Shown here: in pieces, positions 9,900 to 18,391 of the stretch
How the letters are laid out: the number at the start of each line of letters is the position of its first letter
Position numbering within the stretch: the first letter of the stretch is position 1
Source of the DNA: Agrobacterium rosae
GTDB lineage: Bacteria; Pseudomonadota; Alphaproteobacteria; Rhizobiales; Rhizobiaceae
Assembly: GCF_002915175.1 (NCBI RefSeq)
Contig: NZ_NXEJ01000013.1
Location: 1-64,000 of the forward strand
DNA: 64,000 bases
Reading direction: 5' to 3'
Made by a program: the position numbers and the translations under genes
Notes under the pieces: model-generated
Seen by the model: only the letters and a program-made list of their open reading frames with translations
What the model was told of the DNA's origin: nothing
Database searches by the model: none

Positions 9900-10625
9900 T
9901 TGAAACACGTTCTTGTCATCGATGACGATGTCGCTATGCGGCATCTTATAGTCGAGTATCTTACGATCCATGCCTTTAAGGTGACTGCGGTAGCCGACAG
10001 CAAGCAGTTCAATCGTGTACTCTGCTCCGAGACGGTCGATGTCGTGGTCGTCGATCTTAATTTGGGTCGCGAAGATGGGCTTGAAATTGTTCGTAGTCTG
10101 GCCACGAAGTCCGATGTTCCAATCATAATTATTAGCGGCGCTCGCCTCGAAGAGGCGGACAAAGTTATTGCGCTCGAGTTGGGAGCAACCGATTTTATTG
10201 CCAAGCCTTTTGGGACGCGGGAATTTCTGGCGCGCATCCGTGTTGCGTTACGCGTGCGGCCCAGTGTCGCGCGAACCAAAGATCGACGCTCATTTAGTTT
10301 CGCTGACTGGACACTTAATCTCAGGCGACGCCGCTTGATTTCGGAAGAGGGCAGTGAGGTGAAACTCACGGCAGGTGAGTTTAATCTCCTGGTTGCTTTC
10401 CTGGAGAAGCCGCGCGACGTCCTATCCCGGGAGCAGCTTCTGATCGCCAGTCGGGTACGCGAGGAGGAGGTGTATGACAGAAGTATTGATGTCCTCATTT
10501 TGCGGCTGCGCCGGAAGCTTGAGGGGGATCCGACGACCCCTCAGTTGATCAAGACTGCAAGAGGTGCTGGCTATTTCTTTGACGCTGACGTGGATGTTTC
10601 GTACGGGGGTGTGATGGCGGCCTGA
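9900..10625 (+). CDS. virG: VirG response regulator, TTG start
   Basis: OmpR/PhoB-type transcription factor that, once phosphorylated by VirA, binds vir boxes and induces the vir regulon. The receiver domain occupies residues 1-120, with acidic pocket residues at 8-10, the phosphorylated Asp at 52 and Asn54 (the site of the known constitutive N54D mutation, here wild type). A winged-helix domain follows (about 135-235). VirG is known to start at a UUG codon; the TTG at 9900 after GAGAGGTG gives the canonical KHVLVIDDD start and 241 aa. An ATG at 9864 would add 12 non-conserved residues. The 254 bases between virB11 and virG contain no vir box I could identify with confidence. Confidence 0.95.
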   Translation: MKHVLVIDDDVAMRHLIVEYLTIHAFKVTAVADSKQFNRVLCSETVDVVVVDLNLGREDGLEIVRSLATKSDVPIIIISGARLEEADKVIALELGATDFIAKPFGTREFLARIRVALRVRPSVARTKDRRSFSFADWTLNLRRRRLISEEGSEVKLTAGEFNLLVAFLEKPRDVLSREQLLIASRVREEEVYDRSIDVLILRLRRKLEGDPTTPQLIKTARGAGYFFDADVDVSYGGVMAA

Positions 10626-10647
10626 GGTAGAGGTGCATTTCGCCTTT

Positions 10648-10678
10648 AGCAATCTGTTCCCAACGTGAGCAGATTGCT
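10648..10678. terminator. 9-bp inverted repeat between converging virG and virC2
   Basis: AGCAATCTG (10648-10656) and CAGATTGCT (10670-10678) are perfect complements around a 13-base loop, lying between the convergent 3' ends of virG and virC2. No T-run follows on either side, so a factor-independent terminator is not certain; it may be a transcript-stabilising hairpin. Confidence 0.4.
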
Positions 10679-10766
10679 ATGCGGCTTGGCAAAGCTGCCT
10701 TTCCTCGGTACTATCCGAAAAACTCAGCACTGCGGAGTGATTGGATGGGTCCTATCTTTTGAGAGA

Positions 10767-11375
10767 TCAGCTGTTCGTTGCCTTCTCCCGAGCAAAGAAA
10801 CATGCAAGCGCTGCGGTAGCCAGCTTGTGGCCGAAAGCCCGGGCGGTCTCCAATCCCAATGGATCAAAGTGATTGCGAGCGGCTTCTATTAGCGAGACCG
10901 GGAACATGCGGGAGGTCTGAACGATGATTGATTTTTCGAAAGCTGTGTGAGGGATCGGATAACTCTTCGGAGCCGCACGAAACGATCCATCCGCCAGCAT
11001 GTTTTCAAAATCGCCAAGCGCACGGCGCAAGATCATTTGTAGCGACTTGGAAGGACTGTATTGCAGGATCAGGTTGTCATATATCTTCGATACTTCAGGC
11101 GCGGGCGGGCGCGCTGAAAGGAAGACCTGGATCTTTTCTGGCGCTGTCGTCGAACTCAAAGCATCCACGGTCAGCATCGATTGCTGATCAGAGCTGTGAC
11201 AACGCTTGGCGGTGGCTGGGGCAGGTCGTCGATCTTCCTCGTCGAGATTTTCAGGCGGCTGCGGCAGGGTCGAGTTTTGGGTGGCAACAGGCAAAGAAGG
11301 ATGGACGATTTCGGGTCGAGCGGCGGCAAGCCGCCTGGCCTCCCCGACAGACAAAGCGGGTTTGCGAATTCCCAT
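10767..11375 (-). CDS. virC2: VirC2 T-DNA border-processing accessory protein
   Basis: 202 aa. VirC2 is a ribbon-helix-helix DNA-binding protein that, with VirC1, stimulates relaxosome activity at the T-DNA right border and overdrive. The conserved C-terminal domain (about residues 82-200, from QVFLSARPPAPEVSK to the end) is the DNA-binding part; the N-terminus (MGIRKPALSVGEARRLA) matches the family. The chosen ATG at 11375 has GAGGGG 6 bases upstream; a GTG at 11381 in frame is an alternative. The gene is directly downstream of virC1. Confidence 0.95.
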   Translation of the reverse strand: MGIRKPALSVGEARRLAAARPEIVHPSLPVATQNSTLPQPPENLDEEDRRPAPATAKRCHSSDQQSMLTVDALSSTTAPEKIQVFLSARPPAPEVSKIYDNLILQYSPSKSLQMILRRALGDFENMLADGSFRAAPKSYPIPHTAFEKSIIVQTSRMFPVSLIEAARNHFDPLGLETARAFGHKLATAALACFFAREKATNS

Positions 11376-11377
11376 CT

Positions 11378-12073
11378 TCACCCCTCCAAGGCTTCGCTAA
11401 CCAATTTGGAGATAGTGACGAGTTCCTCCATGGCGATTCTGAGATTCCGTTCGAGGAGGCGCATTGTCGGATCGGTTCTCATATTCAGCAATGTGAGATG
11501 CAACATGCCACGTTCCTTCATCGCGGCAAATGCGTCTCTCTCGTGCATGGGAGACTGTACAACTGGAAGGCTTGCGAGCATGTCCGACATCGCGCGCTGC
11601 GATGTGGTCAATCGACCAACCGGCACGCGTTGGCGCAATACGGCTGTCGGAATTGCCAAGTTCTCGCTCAGCAGCAGTTCAATGACATAGCGGTAGGTCG
11701 ACAATGCTTCATCGATATCGAGCGGAGTTAACATGGTCGGGATCAGAAGCAGGTTTGAGCTGGCAATGATCGTGTTGTTGAGTTCGCTCGAACCACCATG
11801 CGTATCGGCCAGCGCATAATCAAATCCCTGGAGTTCGGCGTCCTCATAGGCCGCCTCAAGGAGTGCCATTTCCTCGGCGGCGTAGACTTCGCAGAAGGAG
11901 CCCCAGGTATTGCTGCGAAGGGCGTTTTCTTTCCATCGCGTTAGTGGTCGGTTTTCATCAGCGTCGAAGAGAGCCAATCGTTTGCCGTCACTTGCAAAGG
12001 CGGCGCAAAGACCCATGAGTGCCGTGGTTTTGCCGGCTCCTCCCTTGAAGGAGCAAAATGTCAGAAGTTTCAT
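11378..12073 (-). CDS. virC1: VirC1 ParA-like overdrive-binding ATPase
   Basis: 231 aa of the ParA/MinD family, with a deviant Walker A KGGAGKTT at residues 10-17 and the ADTHGG switch near residue 88. VirC1 binds overdrive next to the right border, recruits the relaxosome to cell poles and raises T-strand copy number. It heads the two-gene virC operon, divergent from virD1; both share the operator at 12176-12212. Confidence 0.96.
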
Positions 12074-12175
12074 GTCCTTATCCTGTCGATTTTGTGAAGC
12101 GGAAGTGCGTCTGTACTTTTATTTGTGTGTATGATTTTGCGATAATTCATGAGTAATGTAGTAATTACCTGATTT

Positions 12176-12200
12176 TATATTTCAATTTTATTGTAATATA
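12176..12200. promoter_or_regulatory. Ros box in the virC-virD intergenic region
   Basis: TATATTTCA at 12176-12184 and TGTAATATA at 12192-12200 form the 9-bp imperfect inverted repeat described as the Ros-repressor operator of the virC/virD promoters. Ros is a chromosomal zinc-finger repressor that keeps virC and virD low without VirG. The whole spacer (about 12074-12240) is very AT-rich. Confidence 0.8.
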
Positions 12201-12212
12201 ATTTCAATTGTA
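12201..12212 (-). promoter_or_regulatory. vir box (VirG binding site) for virC/virD
   Basis: ATTTCAATTGTA reads on the minus strand as TACAATTGAAAT, an exact fit to the vir box consensus TNCAATTGAAAY. It abuts the Ros box directly. A weaker copy (ATTTCAATTTTA at 12179-12190) lies inside the Ros box, so activator and repressor sites overlap physically. Confidence 0.8.
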
Positions 12213-12343
12213 ATAATATAAAAATAAATATCCCTTATGTGTTCTTGATTTCGTTTTGTATATGGCTAGATTCCCATCTGCCACGACGAGGAAATGCTAC
12301 GGCGGGGCAAGTTCAGATCTTTCCGTCTTCTATGGAGGAAGCT

Positions 12344-12787
12344 ATGTCGCAAGGCAGTAGGCCCACCTCAAGTGACATTGCCGTCAACCAGCGCGAATGC
12401 GTGAAGGTTGAAGGCTTCAAGGTCGTCAGTACCCGATTAAGATCGGCCGAATATGAGAGTTTTTCTCATCAGGCACGCTTGCTGGGCCTCTCCGACAGCA
12501 TGGCCATACGGGTTGCGGTGCGCCGCATTGGTGGCTTTCTTGAAATCGACGCAGAGACTCGTCATAGGATGGAGGCCATACTACAATCCATAGGAACACT
12601 CTCAAGCAACATTGCCGCGCTGCTATCTGCCTATGCCGAAAATCCGACAATGGATTTGGAGGCTTTGCGAGCTGAACGTATCGCCTTCGGTAAATCTTTC
12701 GCTGACCTCGACGGCTTGCTCCGTTCCATTTTGTCCGTATCACGGCGGCGGATCGACGGTTGCTCGCTGCTGAAAGACGCCTTGTAG
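12344..12787 (+). CDS. virD1: VirD1 relaxosome accessory protein
   Basis: 147 aa. VirD1 is a ribbon-helix-helix-type protein that, with VirD2, relaxes and nicks T-DNA borders in double-stranded DNA. The sequence matches the family from [11 protein letters not shown] to SLLKDAL. The ATG at 12344 has GGAGGAA just upstream; an in-frame ATG at 12332 is possible. First gene of the virD operon. Confidence 0.94.
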
Positions 12788-12820
12788 CACTGACGTAGCA
12801 CTTGGCGGGGAACATATTCG

Positions 12821-14164
12821 ATGCCCGATCGAGCTCAAGTTATCATTCGCATTGTGCCGGGAGGTGGCACCAAGACCCTTCAACAAATTATCAATCAGTT
12901 GGAGTATCTATCCCGGAAGGGCAGGCTGGAGCTGCAGCGTTCAGCCCGACATCTCGATATTCCCCTGCCACCGGATCAAATCCACGAACTTGCCCGAAGC
13001 TGGGTTCAAGAGACTGGAACTTATGACGAAAGTCAGCCAGACGAGGAAAGGCAACAGGAGTTGACCACCCATATTATTGTAAGCTTCCCCGCGGGTACAA
13101 GCCAGGTAGCGGCTTATGCGGCGAGCCGGGAGTGGGCAGCCGAGATGTTCGGGTCAGGCGCAGGGGGGGGCCGATACAACTATCTTACGGCCTTCCACAT
13201 CGATCGCGACCACCCACATCTGCATGTCGTCGTCAATCGGCGCGAACTTTTAGGACACGGCTGGCTGAAGATATCTCGGCGCCATCCCCAACTGAATTAC
13301 GACGCCCTGCGCATAAAGATGGCCGAGATTTCACTTCGTCATGGCATTGCCCTCGATGCGAGCCGACGAGCAGAACGTGGCATCACCGAGCGGCCGATCA
13401 CTTATGCCCAATATCGGCGCCTTGAGCGGGAGCAGGCTCGCCAAATCCGTTTCGAAGACGCGGATTTGGAACAGTCGTCGCCGCAAGGAGATCATCCAGA
13501 ATTCAGCCAACCTTTCGATACATCCCCATTTGAAGCATCCGCGGGCGGACCGGAGGACATGCCTCGGCCCAACAATCGGCAGAATGAGTCGCAAGTTCAT
13601 CTCCAGGAGCCAGCTGGTGTCAGCAACGAAGCCGGTGTCCTTGTGCGGGTTGCATTGGAGACGGAGCGCCTTGCTCAACCATTCGTTTCCGAAACCATTC
13701 TCGCGGACGACATAGGGAGCGGCTCTTCGCGTGTTGCCGAGGGCCGTGTGGAGAGCGCAAACCGCACTCCCGATATTCCTCGCGCAGCAACTGAAGCTGC
13801 CACGCACACGACACACGACCGGCAGCGGCGTGCAAAGCGTCCTCATGATGACGACGGAGGGCCGAGTGGAGCAAAACGTGTGACATTGGAAGGCATCGCG
13901 GTTGGGCCCCAGGCGAACGCCGGCGAACAGGATGGCAGTAGTGGCCCCTTAGTACGGCAAGCTGGAACGTCTCGGCCATCTCCACCGACGGCCACGACGC
14001 GGGCCAGCACCGCAACCGATTCATTGTCTGCTACAGCCCACCTCCAGCAACGGAGAGGTGTCCCTTCAAAGCGTCCGCGTGAAGATGATGATGGAGAACC
14101 GAGTGAACGCAAACGCGAGAGAGATGAGCGCAGCAAGGACGGGCGTGGGGGAAATAGGAGATAG
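12821..14164 (+). CDS. virD2: VirD2 border-nicking relaxase and T-strand pilot protein
   Basis: 447 aa. VirD2 cuts the bottom strand of border repeats, stays bound to the T-strand 5' end and guides it through the VirB channel into the plant nucleus. The catalytic Tyr is residue 29; the metal-binding HxDxxHxH motif ([10 protein letters not shown]) is near residue 127. The N-terminal half is the MOB-type relaxase; the rest is a variable linker. The C-terminus holds a bipartite nuclear signal (KRPRE ... ERKR, about residues 417-432), and ends in the Arg-rich DGRGGNRR (omega/export region). A second, similar KRP-acid-KR motif occurs near residue 339. Confidence 0.97.
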   Translation: MPDRAQVIIRIVPGGGTKTLQQIINQLEYLSRKGRLELQRSARHLDIPLPPDQIHELARSWVQETGTYDESQPDEERQQELTTHIIVSFPAGTSQVAAYAASREWAAEMFGSGAGGGRYNYLTAFHIDRDHPHLHVVVNRRELLGHGWLKISRRHPQLNYDALRIKMAEISLRHGIALDASRRAERGITERPITYAQYRRLEREQARQIRFEDADLEQSSPQGDHPEFSQPFDTSPFEASAGGPEDMPRPNNRQNESQVHLQEPAGVSNEAGVLVRVALETERLAQPFVSETILADDIGSGSSRVAEGRVESANRTPDIPRAATEAATHTTHDRQRRAKRPHDDDGGPSGAKRVTLEGIAVGPQANAGEQDGSSGPLVRQAGTSRPSPPTATTRASTATDSLSATAHLQQRRGVPSKRPREDDDGEPSERKRERDERSKDGRGGNRR

Positions 14165-14178
14165 AGAAGGACCGAGTG

Positions 14179-16200
14179 ATGGCAAATGAAGAGTTCACCA
14201 GACACTATGCGTGGCCCGTTCCTGTGGCTTCGAATGATGAAGGGCGTGGGACCGCGCGGATCCCCATCCAGGCACAATCAATCGTTGCTGGAGAAGACGG
14301 TCGGGACACTTCGGTCCCAACGGCTTTGTCGCGACCGCCAATTGAAGATATGCCGCACGGCGTCCAAGAAACATCGGCGAGTGGCGGACGACTGGGAGCG
14401 GCCCGTCTGCGGGATCCCGTAATCCCGCCAGGAATATCCGAAGCCCGCACGGACCTATCCGCAATTTTGCGGAAAAAAAGCGGTTCTTTCCGCACCGGTA
14501 TGCAGTATCTGCGTGAGCTTGAACGGGAAAATCTTGATAAACAAGACAGGGAAGCCAGTGCGTTGCCAGATTTAAGTGCAAGGGGCATAAAGCGACCGCG
14601 CGAAATTGAGTATCCCGGCAATGCAAGCGGATTAACCATAAAGAGGCAAGACGGCTTAGGCATAGAGATCAATACTATCTCGGCATCTTCGCCCGTGAAC
14701 CGGGCCGCGCATTCGTCGAACTGGCAAGGCGCGCCGGAACCGGGCGTGTACAATGTTCAGCCATCGGCAGATAGAGCACAGAAATCTGCGCAGGAAAGTT
14801 CGACGTTTCCCGATGGCACTCCTGTTTCCGCTCTCTATTCAGGCCCACTCGCAGAATGGTTCGAGAGGGATACTGGCAGCGAGACGACCAGGAATTCAGG
14901 CAACACCATTTCGTCACCGCTCCGAGGGCTGGAGGAGTTCGGCGATTCCGCGGACAGCCGGTATCTTGGGCGCGAAGCTCAGAGTCTTTCAGTTACCGTA
15001 ACAACGCCTAATTCGAATGCTGAGGCAAGTTCTCATAGCGCACACACTGAAACTCTCGACGATGTCAGCAGTGACCGCTCGAGCGAACAGGGGAGGGGTG
15101 CCCTTGGCGCCGCAATCCTTGGATCCCATCATGACCTTTCACCGCGTGCGCAGAAGTTATCACAAACAAACCGCGATTCCCCTGAACTGACCGACGCCGA
15201 CCTGGCAAAAGTCGATGCGGTGTTCGAATCTCTCTCCAAGGGGCCCCCGGCCGGGGAGAGCGCCGCACCGGACTTTCGTGAGCGCGGACCAGGCGGCGCT
15301 TTCCAGAAAGAAGGCGTGTCCGACAGGGCGAACGGGGTGCCCACTAACTGGGAGGTACCTTTTGGTCGCGGTGGCGGGCATTCACCGCAAGCGCTGAGGT
15401 CCTCAGGAGTGGAGCTCGATGACTTCCCTGATTTCACCGAGGCCGAACTGGCAAAAATCGACGCACTAGTCGAATCTCACTCCAACAGATCTTTATCAGT
15501 GCGAAATATAGTACCAGATTTGCGCGGAGCGGGAGCAGACAACGTTTTCCGGAAAGAAGGCGTTGTCGAACGCGCGGAGAAGATGCCGATCGATAGTGTG
15601 AGTCTTACCAGACTGAATGGCGAGCGTTCACGTTCACCGAAGACATCGCAAGCAAGCCTTGACGATTTCCCCGATCTAACCGATGCCGATCTGGCCCATA
15701 TCGAAGAGTCGGAGCGGATCGCAAGAACTGCTGTTGAAAAGGGGAAGCAAAAAATCTCGACCGAAGCCGATACGCGGTTTGATTTGGGCAACTCTTCTGC
15801 ACCCCGGGTTAGCCCTCGATCGGTTACCCCGTTGGTTCCCAATGCCAATCAGCCGATTACATCGTGGTTCTACGAGGCACAAAAGACTTGTGACAAATTG
15901 GTAGAGAACACTTACGTGAAGCCGGCCGTTGACAGTTCTAGGGCGCGAAATGACGTCGAAAACACCGCTGCCAGGCTTGGTGACCCTGCTCCTGCTTTGG
16001 GGCATGACAATCTTGGTAGAACTCGCGCGTTAACGCCCGTTCGCGACGTGATGTCTAGACCCAGCGCGGACCGACAACTGGCTAGTCATGCGGCAGAACA
16101 TTCGGCAATAGACGACATTTGGAAACGGGATGACCGTGATCGCAGGACACACCCTTATAGAGGATTGGATTCGCGTTCACGTGAAGGTTACGGGCGGTAA
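14179..16200 (+). CDS. virD3: VirD3 (long nopaline-type form), function unknown
   Basis: 673 aa between virD2 and virD4, the position and size of virD3 in nopaline-type plasmids; the octopine version is much shorter. No catalytic domain is evident. The sequence is hydrophilic and probably largely disordered, with a repeated motif of the form [11 protein letters not shown] at about residues 336, 418 and 499, giving a period of about 82 residues. It contains basic patches (KRPRE near 138) and an Arg-rich tail (WKRDDRDRR ... REGYGR) resembling the translocation signals of known VirD4-dependent effectors. The ATG at 14179 is preceded by AGAAGGA; a GTG at 14176 adds one residue. Confidence 0.85.
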   Translation: MANEEFTRHYAWPVPVASNDEGRGTARIPIQAQSIVAGEDGRDTSVPTALSRPPIEDMPHGVQETSASGGRLGAARLRDPVIPPGISEARTDLSAILRKKSGSFRTGMQYLRELERENLDKQDREASALPDLSARGIKRPREIEYPGNASGLTIKRQDGLGIEINTISASSPVNRAAHSSNWQGAPEPGVYNVQPSADRAQKSAQESSTFPDGTPVSALYSGPLAEWFERDTGSETTRNSGNTISSPLRGLEEFGDSADSRYLGREAQSLSVTVTTPNSNAEASSHSAHTETLDDVSSDRSSEQGRGALGAAILGSHHDLSPRAQKLSQTNRDSPELTDADLAKVDAVFESLSKGPPAGESAAPDFRERGPGGAFQKEGVSDRANGVPTNWEVPFGRGGGHSPQALRSSGVELDDFPDFTEAELAKIDALVESHSNRSLSVRNIVPDLRGAGADNVFRKEGVVERAEKMPIDSVSLTRLNGERSRSPKTSQASLDDFPDLTDADLAHIEESERIARTAVEKGKQKISTEADTRFDLGNSSAPRVSPRSVTPLVPNANQPITSWFYEAQKTCDKLVENTYVKPAVDSSRARNDVENTAARLGDPAPALGHDNLGRTRALTPVRDVMSRPSADRQLASHAAEHSAIDDIWKRDDRDRRTHPYRGLDSRSREGYGR

Positions 16201-16273
16201 AGGCTGTGTTGTTCGCAGCAACACCCAAATCAAAAGCCCTATTTGCGATCGATCGAAGAATCTCGGTGAAGTG

Positions 16274-18280
16274 ATGAATTCGAGCAAGACCACGCCCCAG
16301 CGTTTAGCTGTCAGCATCGTATGTTCGCTGGCAGCCGGTTTTTGCGCGGCAAGTCTCTATGTAACATTTCGCCATGGTTTCAATGGCGAAGCGATGATGA
16401 CGTTTAGCGTCTTCGCCTTTTGGTACGAGACCCCGCTCTATATGGGTCATGCGACCCCCGTCTTCTATTGCGGTTTAGCCATTGTCGTCTCGACGTCTAT
16501 TGTTGTGCTGTTAAGCCAACTTATCATATCGTTTCGCAATCACGAGCATCATGGCACGGCTCGTTGGGCGGGATTTGGCGAAATGCGGCACGCCGGTTAC
16601 CTGCAGCGCTATAATGGTATCAAGGGGCCGATCTTTGGCAAGACGTGTGGCCCTCGTTGGTTCGGCAGCTATCTGACCAATGGCGAACAGCCTCACAGTC
16701 TTGTTGTCGCGCCAACGCGCGCCGGCAAAGGCGTTGGCGTCGTTATTCCGACGCTCCTAACCTTCAAGGGTTCGGTGATAGCCCTCGACGTCAAAGGCGA
16801 GCTTTTTGAGCTGACTTCCAGAGCACGCAAAGCGGGCGGCGACGCCGTTTTCAAGTTCTCACCTCTGGATCCAGAGCGACGGACTCATTGTTACAATCCC
16901 GTCCTCGATATTGCAGCTTTACCGCCCGAGCGGCAGTTTACCGAGACGCGCCGCCTCGCCGCAAACCTCATCACGGCCAAAGGCAAGGGAGCGGAAGGCT
17001 TTATCGACGGCGCGCGGGACCTTTTCGTTGCGGGCATCCTTACCTGTATTGAGCGCGGTACGCCAACAATTGGTGCGGTCTACGACTTATTTGCTCAACC
17101 TGGAGAGAAGTACAAACTTTTTGCGGACCTCGCGGAAGAAAGCCGAAATAAAGAGGCTCAGCGTATTTTCGACAATATGGCGGGTAACGACACGAAAATT
17201 TTGACTTCTTATACATCAGTGCTCGGCGACGGCGGACTTAACCTGTGGGCTGATCCATTGGTTAAAGCAGCGACAAGTCGATCAGATTTTTCCGTCTATG
17301 ATCTGCGTCGGAAGAGGACCTGCGTCTATCTTTGCGTCAGCCCCAACGACCTCGAGGTCGTGGCGCCATTGATGCGCCTCCTTTTTCAGCAGGTCGTGTC
17401 AATTCTGCAGCGATCACTGCCAGGTAAAGATGAGCGGCATGAAGTTTTGTTTCTCCTTGACGAATTTAAACACCTGGGGAAGCTTGAGGCAATCGAGACC
17501 GCGATTACAACCATCGCCGGTTACAAAGGCCGCTTCATGTTTATTATTCAGAGTCTCTCGGCCTTGACGGGCACCTACGATGACGCGGGCAAACAAAACT
17601 TTCTCAGTAACACTGGCGTGCAAGTATTTATGGCCACGGCCGACGACGAAACACCGACCTATATCTCAAAAGCTATCGGCGACTATACGTTCAAGGCGCG
17701 TTCGACCTCATACAGTCAAGCCCGAATGTTCGATCATAACATCCAGATTTCCGATCAGGGGGCGCCGCTTTTGCGCCCCGAACAAGTGCGCTTGCTTGAC
17801 GATAACAATGAAATCGTCCTTATTAAAGGGCATCCGCCTCTCAAACTACGAAAGGTGCGATATTATTCCGATCGTATGCTGAGGCGCCTTTTCGAATGCC
17901 AAATTGGCGCCCTCCCTGAGCCCGCATCTTTGATGCTTTCGGAAGGTGTCCATCGGGATGGGCAAGACCTCAGTCAACAAGCCGCCGTCACGGAGGCGCA
18001 GGGCTTAGGTGCCATCGATTCGATACCTAATAATATGGAAGCCGCTACACCGCAAAACAGTGAAATGGATGACGAGCAGGACAGCCTCCCAACTGGAATT
18101 GACGTCCCCCAGGGCCTTATTGAAAGCGATGAGGTGAAAGAAGACGCCGGTGGCGTGGTGCCAGATTTCGGTGTTTCAGCTGAAATGGCTCCAGCTATGA
18201 TTGCACAACAGCAGCTGCTGGAGCAGATCATTGCGCTTCAGCAACGATATGGACCCGCGTCCTCGCACTCGGTGAAATGA
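16274..18280 (+). CDS. virD4: VirD4 type IV coupling protein
   Basis: 668 aa TraG/VirD4-family ATPase that receives the VirD2-T-strand, VirE2, VirE3 and VirD5 and passes them to the VirB channel. It has two N-terminal membrane helices (about 12-35 and 65-90), Walker A (APTRAGKGVG, about 146-155) and Walker B (VLFLLDEFKHLG, about residue 395). The C-terminal tail (about 570-668) is acidic and variable. The ATG at 16274 matches the family start; the frame is open up to 16130 inside virD3. Confidence 0.96.
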   Translation: MNSSKTTPQRLAVSIVCSLAAGFCAASLYVTFRHGFNGEAMMTFSVFAFWYETPLYMGHATPVFYCGLAIVVSTSIVVLLSQLIISFRNHEHHGTARWAGFGEMRHAGYLQRYNGIKGPIFGKTCGPRWFGSYLTNGEQPHSLVVAPTRAGKGVGVVIPTLLTFKGSVIALDVKGELFELTSRARKAGGDAVFKFSPLDPERRTHCYNPVLDIAALPPERQFTETRRLAANLITAKGKGAEGFIDGARDLFVAGILTCIERGTPTIGAVYDLFAQPGEKYKLFADLAEESRNKEAQRIFDNMAGNDTKILTSYTSVLGDGGLNLWADPLVKAATSRSDFSVYDLRRKRTCVYLCVSPNDLEVVAPLMRLLFQQVVSILQRSLPGKDERHEVLFLLDEFKHLGKLEAIETAITTIAGYKGRFMFIIQSLSALTGTYDDAGKQNFLSNTGVQVFMATADDETPTYISKAIGDYTFKARSTSYSQARMFDHNIQISDQGAPLLRPEQVRLLDDNNEIVLIKGHPPLKLRKVRYYSDRMLRRLFECQIGALPEPASLMLSEGVHRDGQDLSQQAAVTEAQGLGAIDSIPNNMEAATPQNSEMDDEQDSLPTGIDVPQGLIESDEVKEDAGGVVPDFGVSAEMAPAMIAQQQLLEQIIALQQRYGPASSHSVK

Positions 18281-18391
18281 CTTCAAGCTGCCTTTCACAT
18301 TGGAATCATTCGATGCGGGGCGTCGTCAGATATTCCGGTTGTATCGAATGCGGAGCTAGACCCCGAGGTTGCCGATTAAGCAGATATCGCC

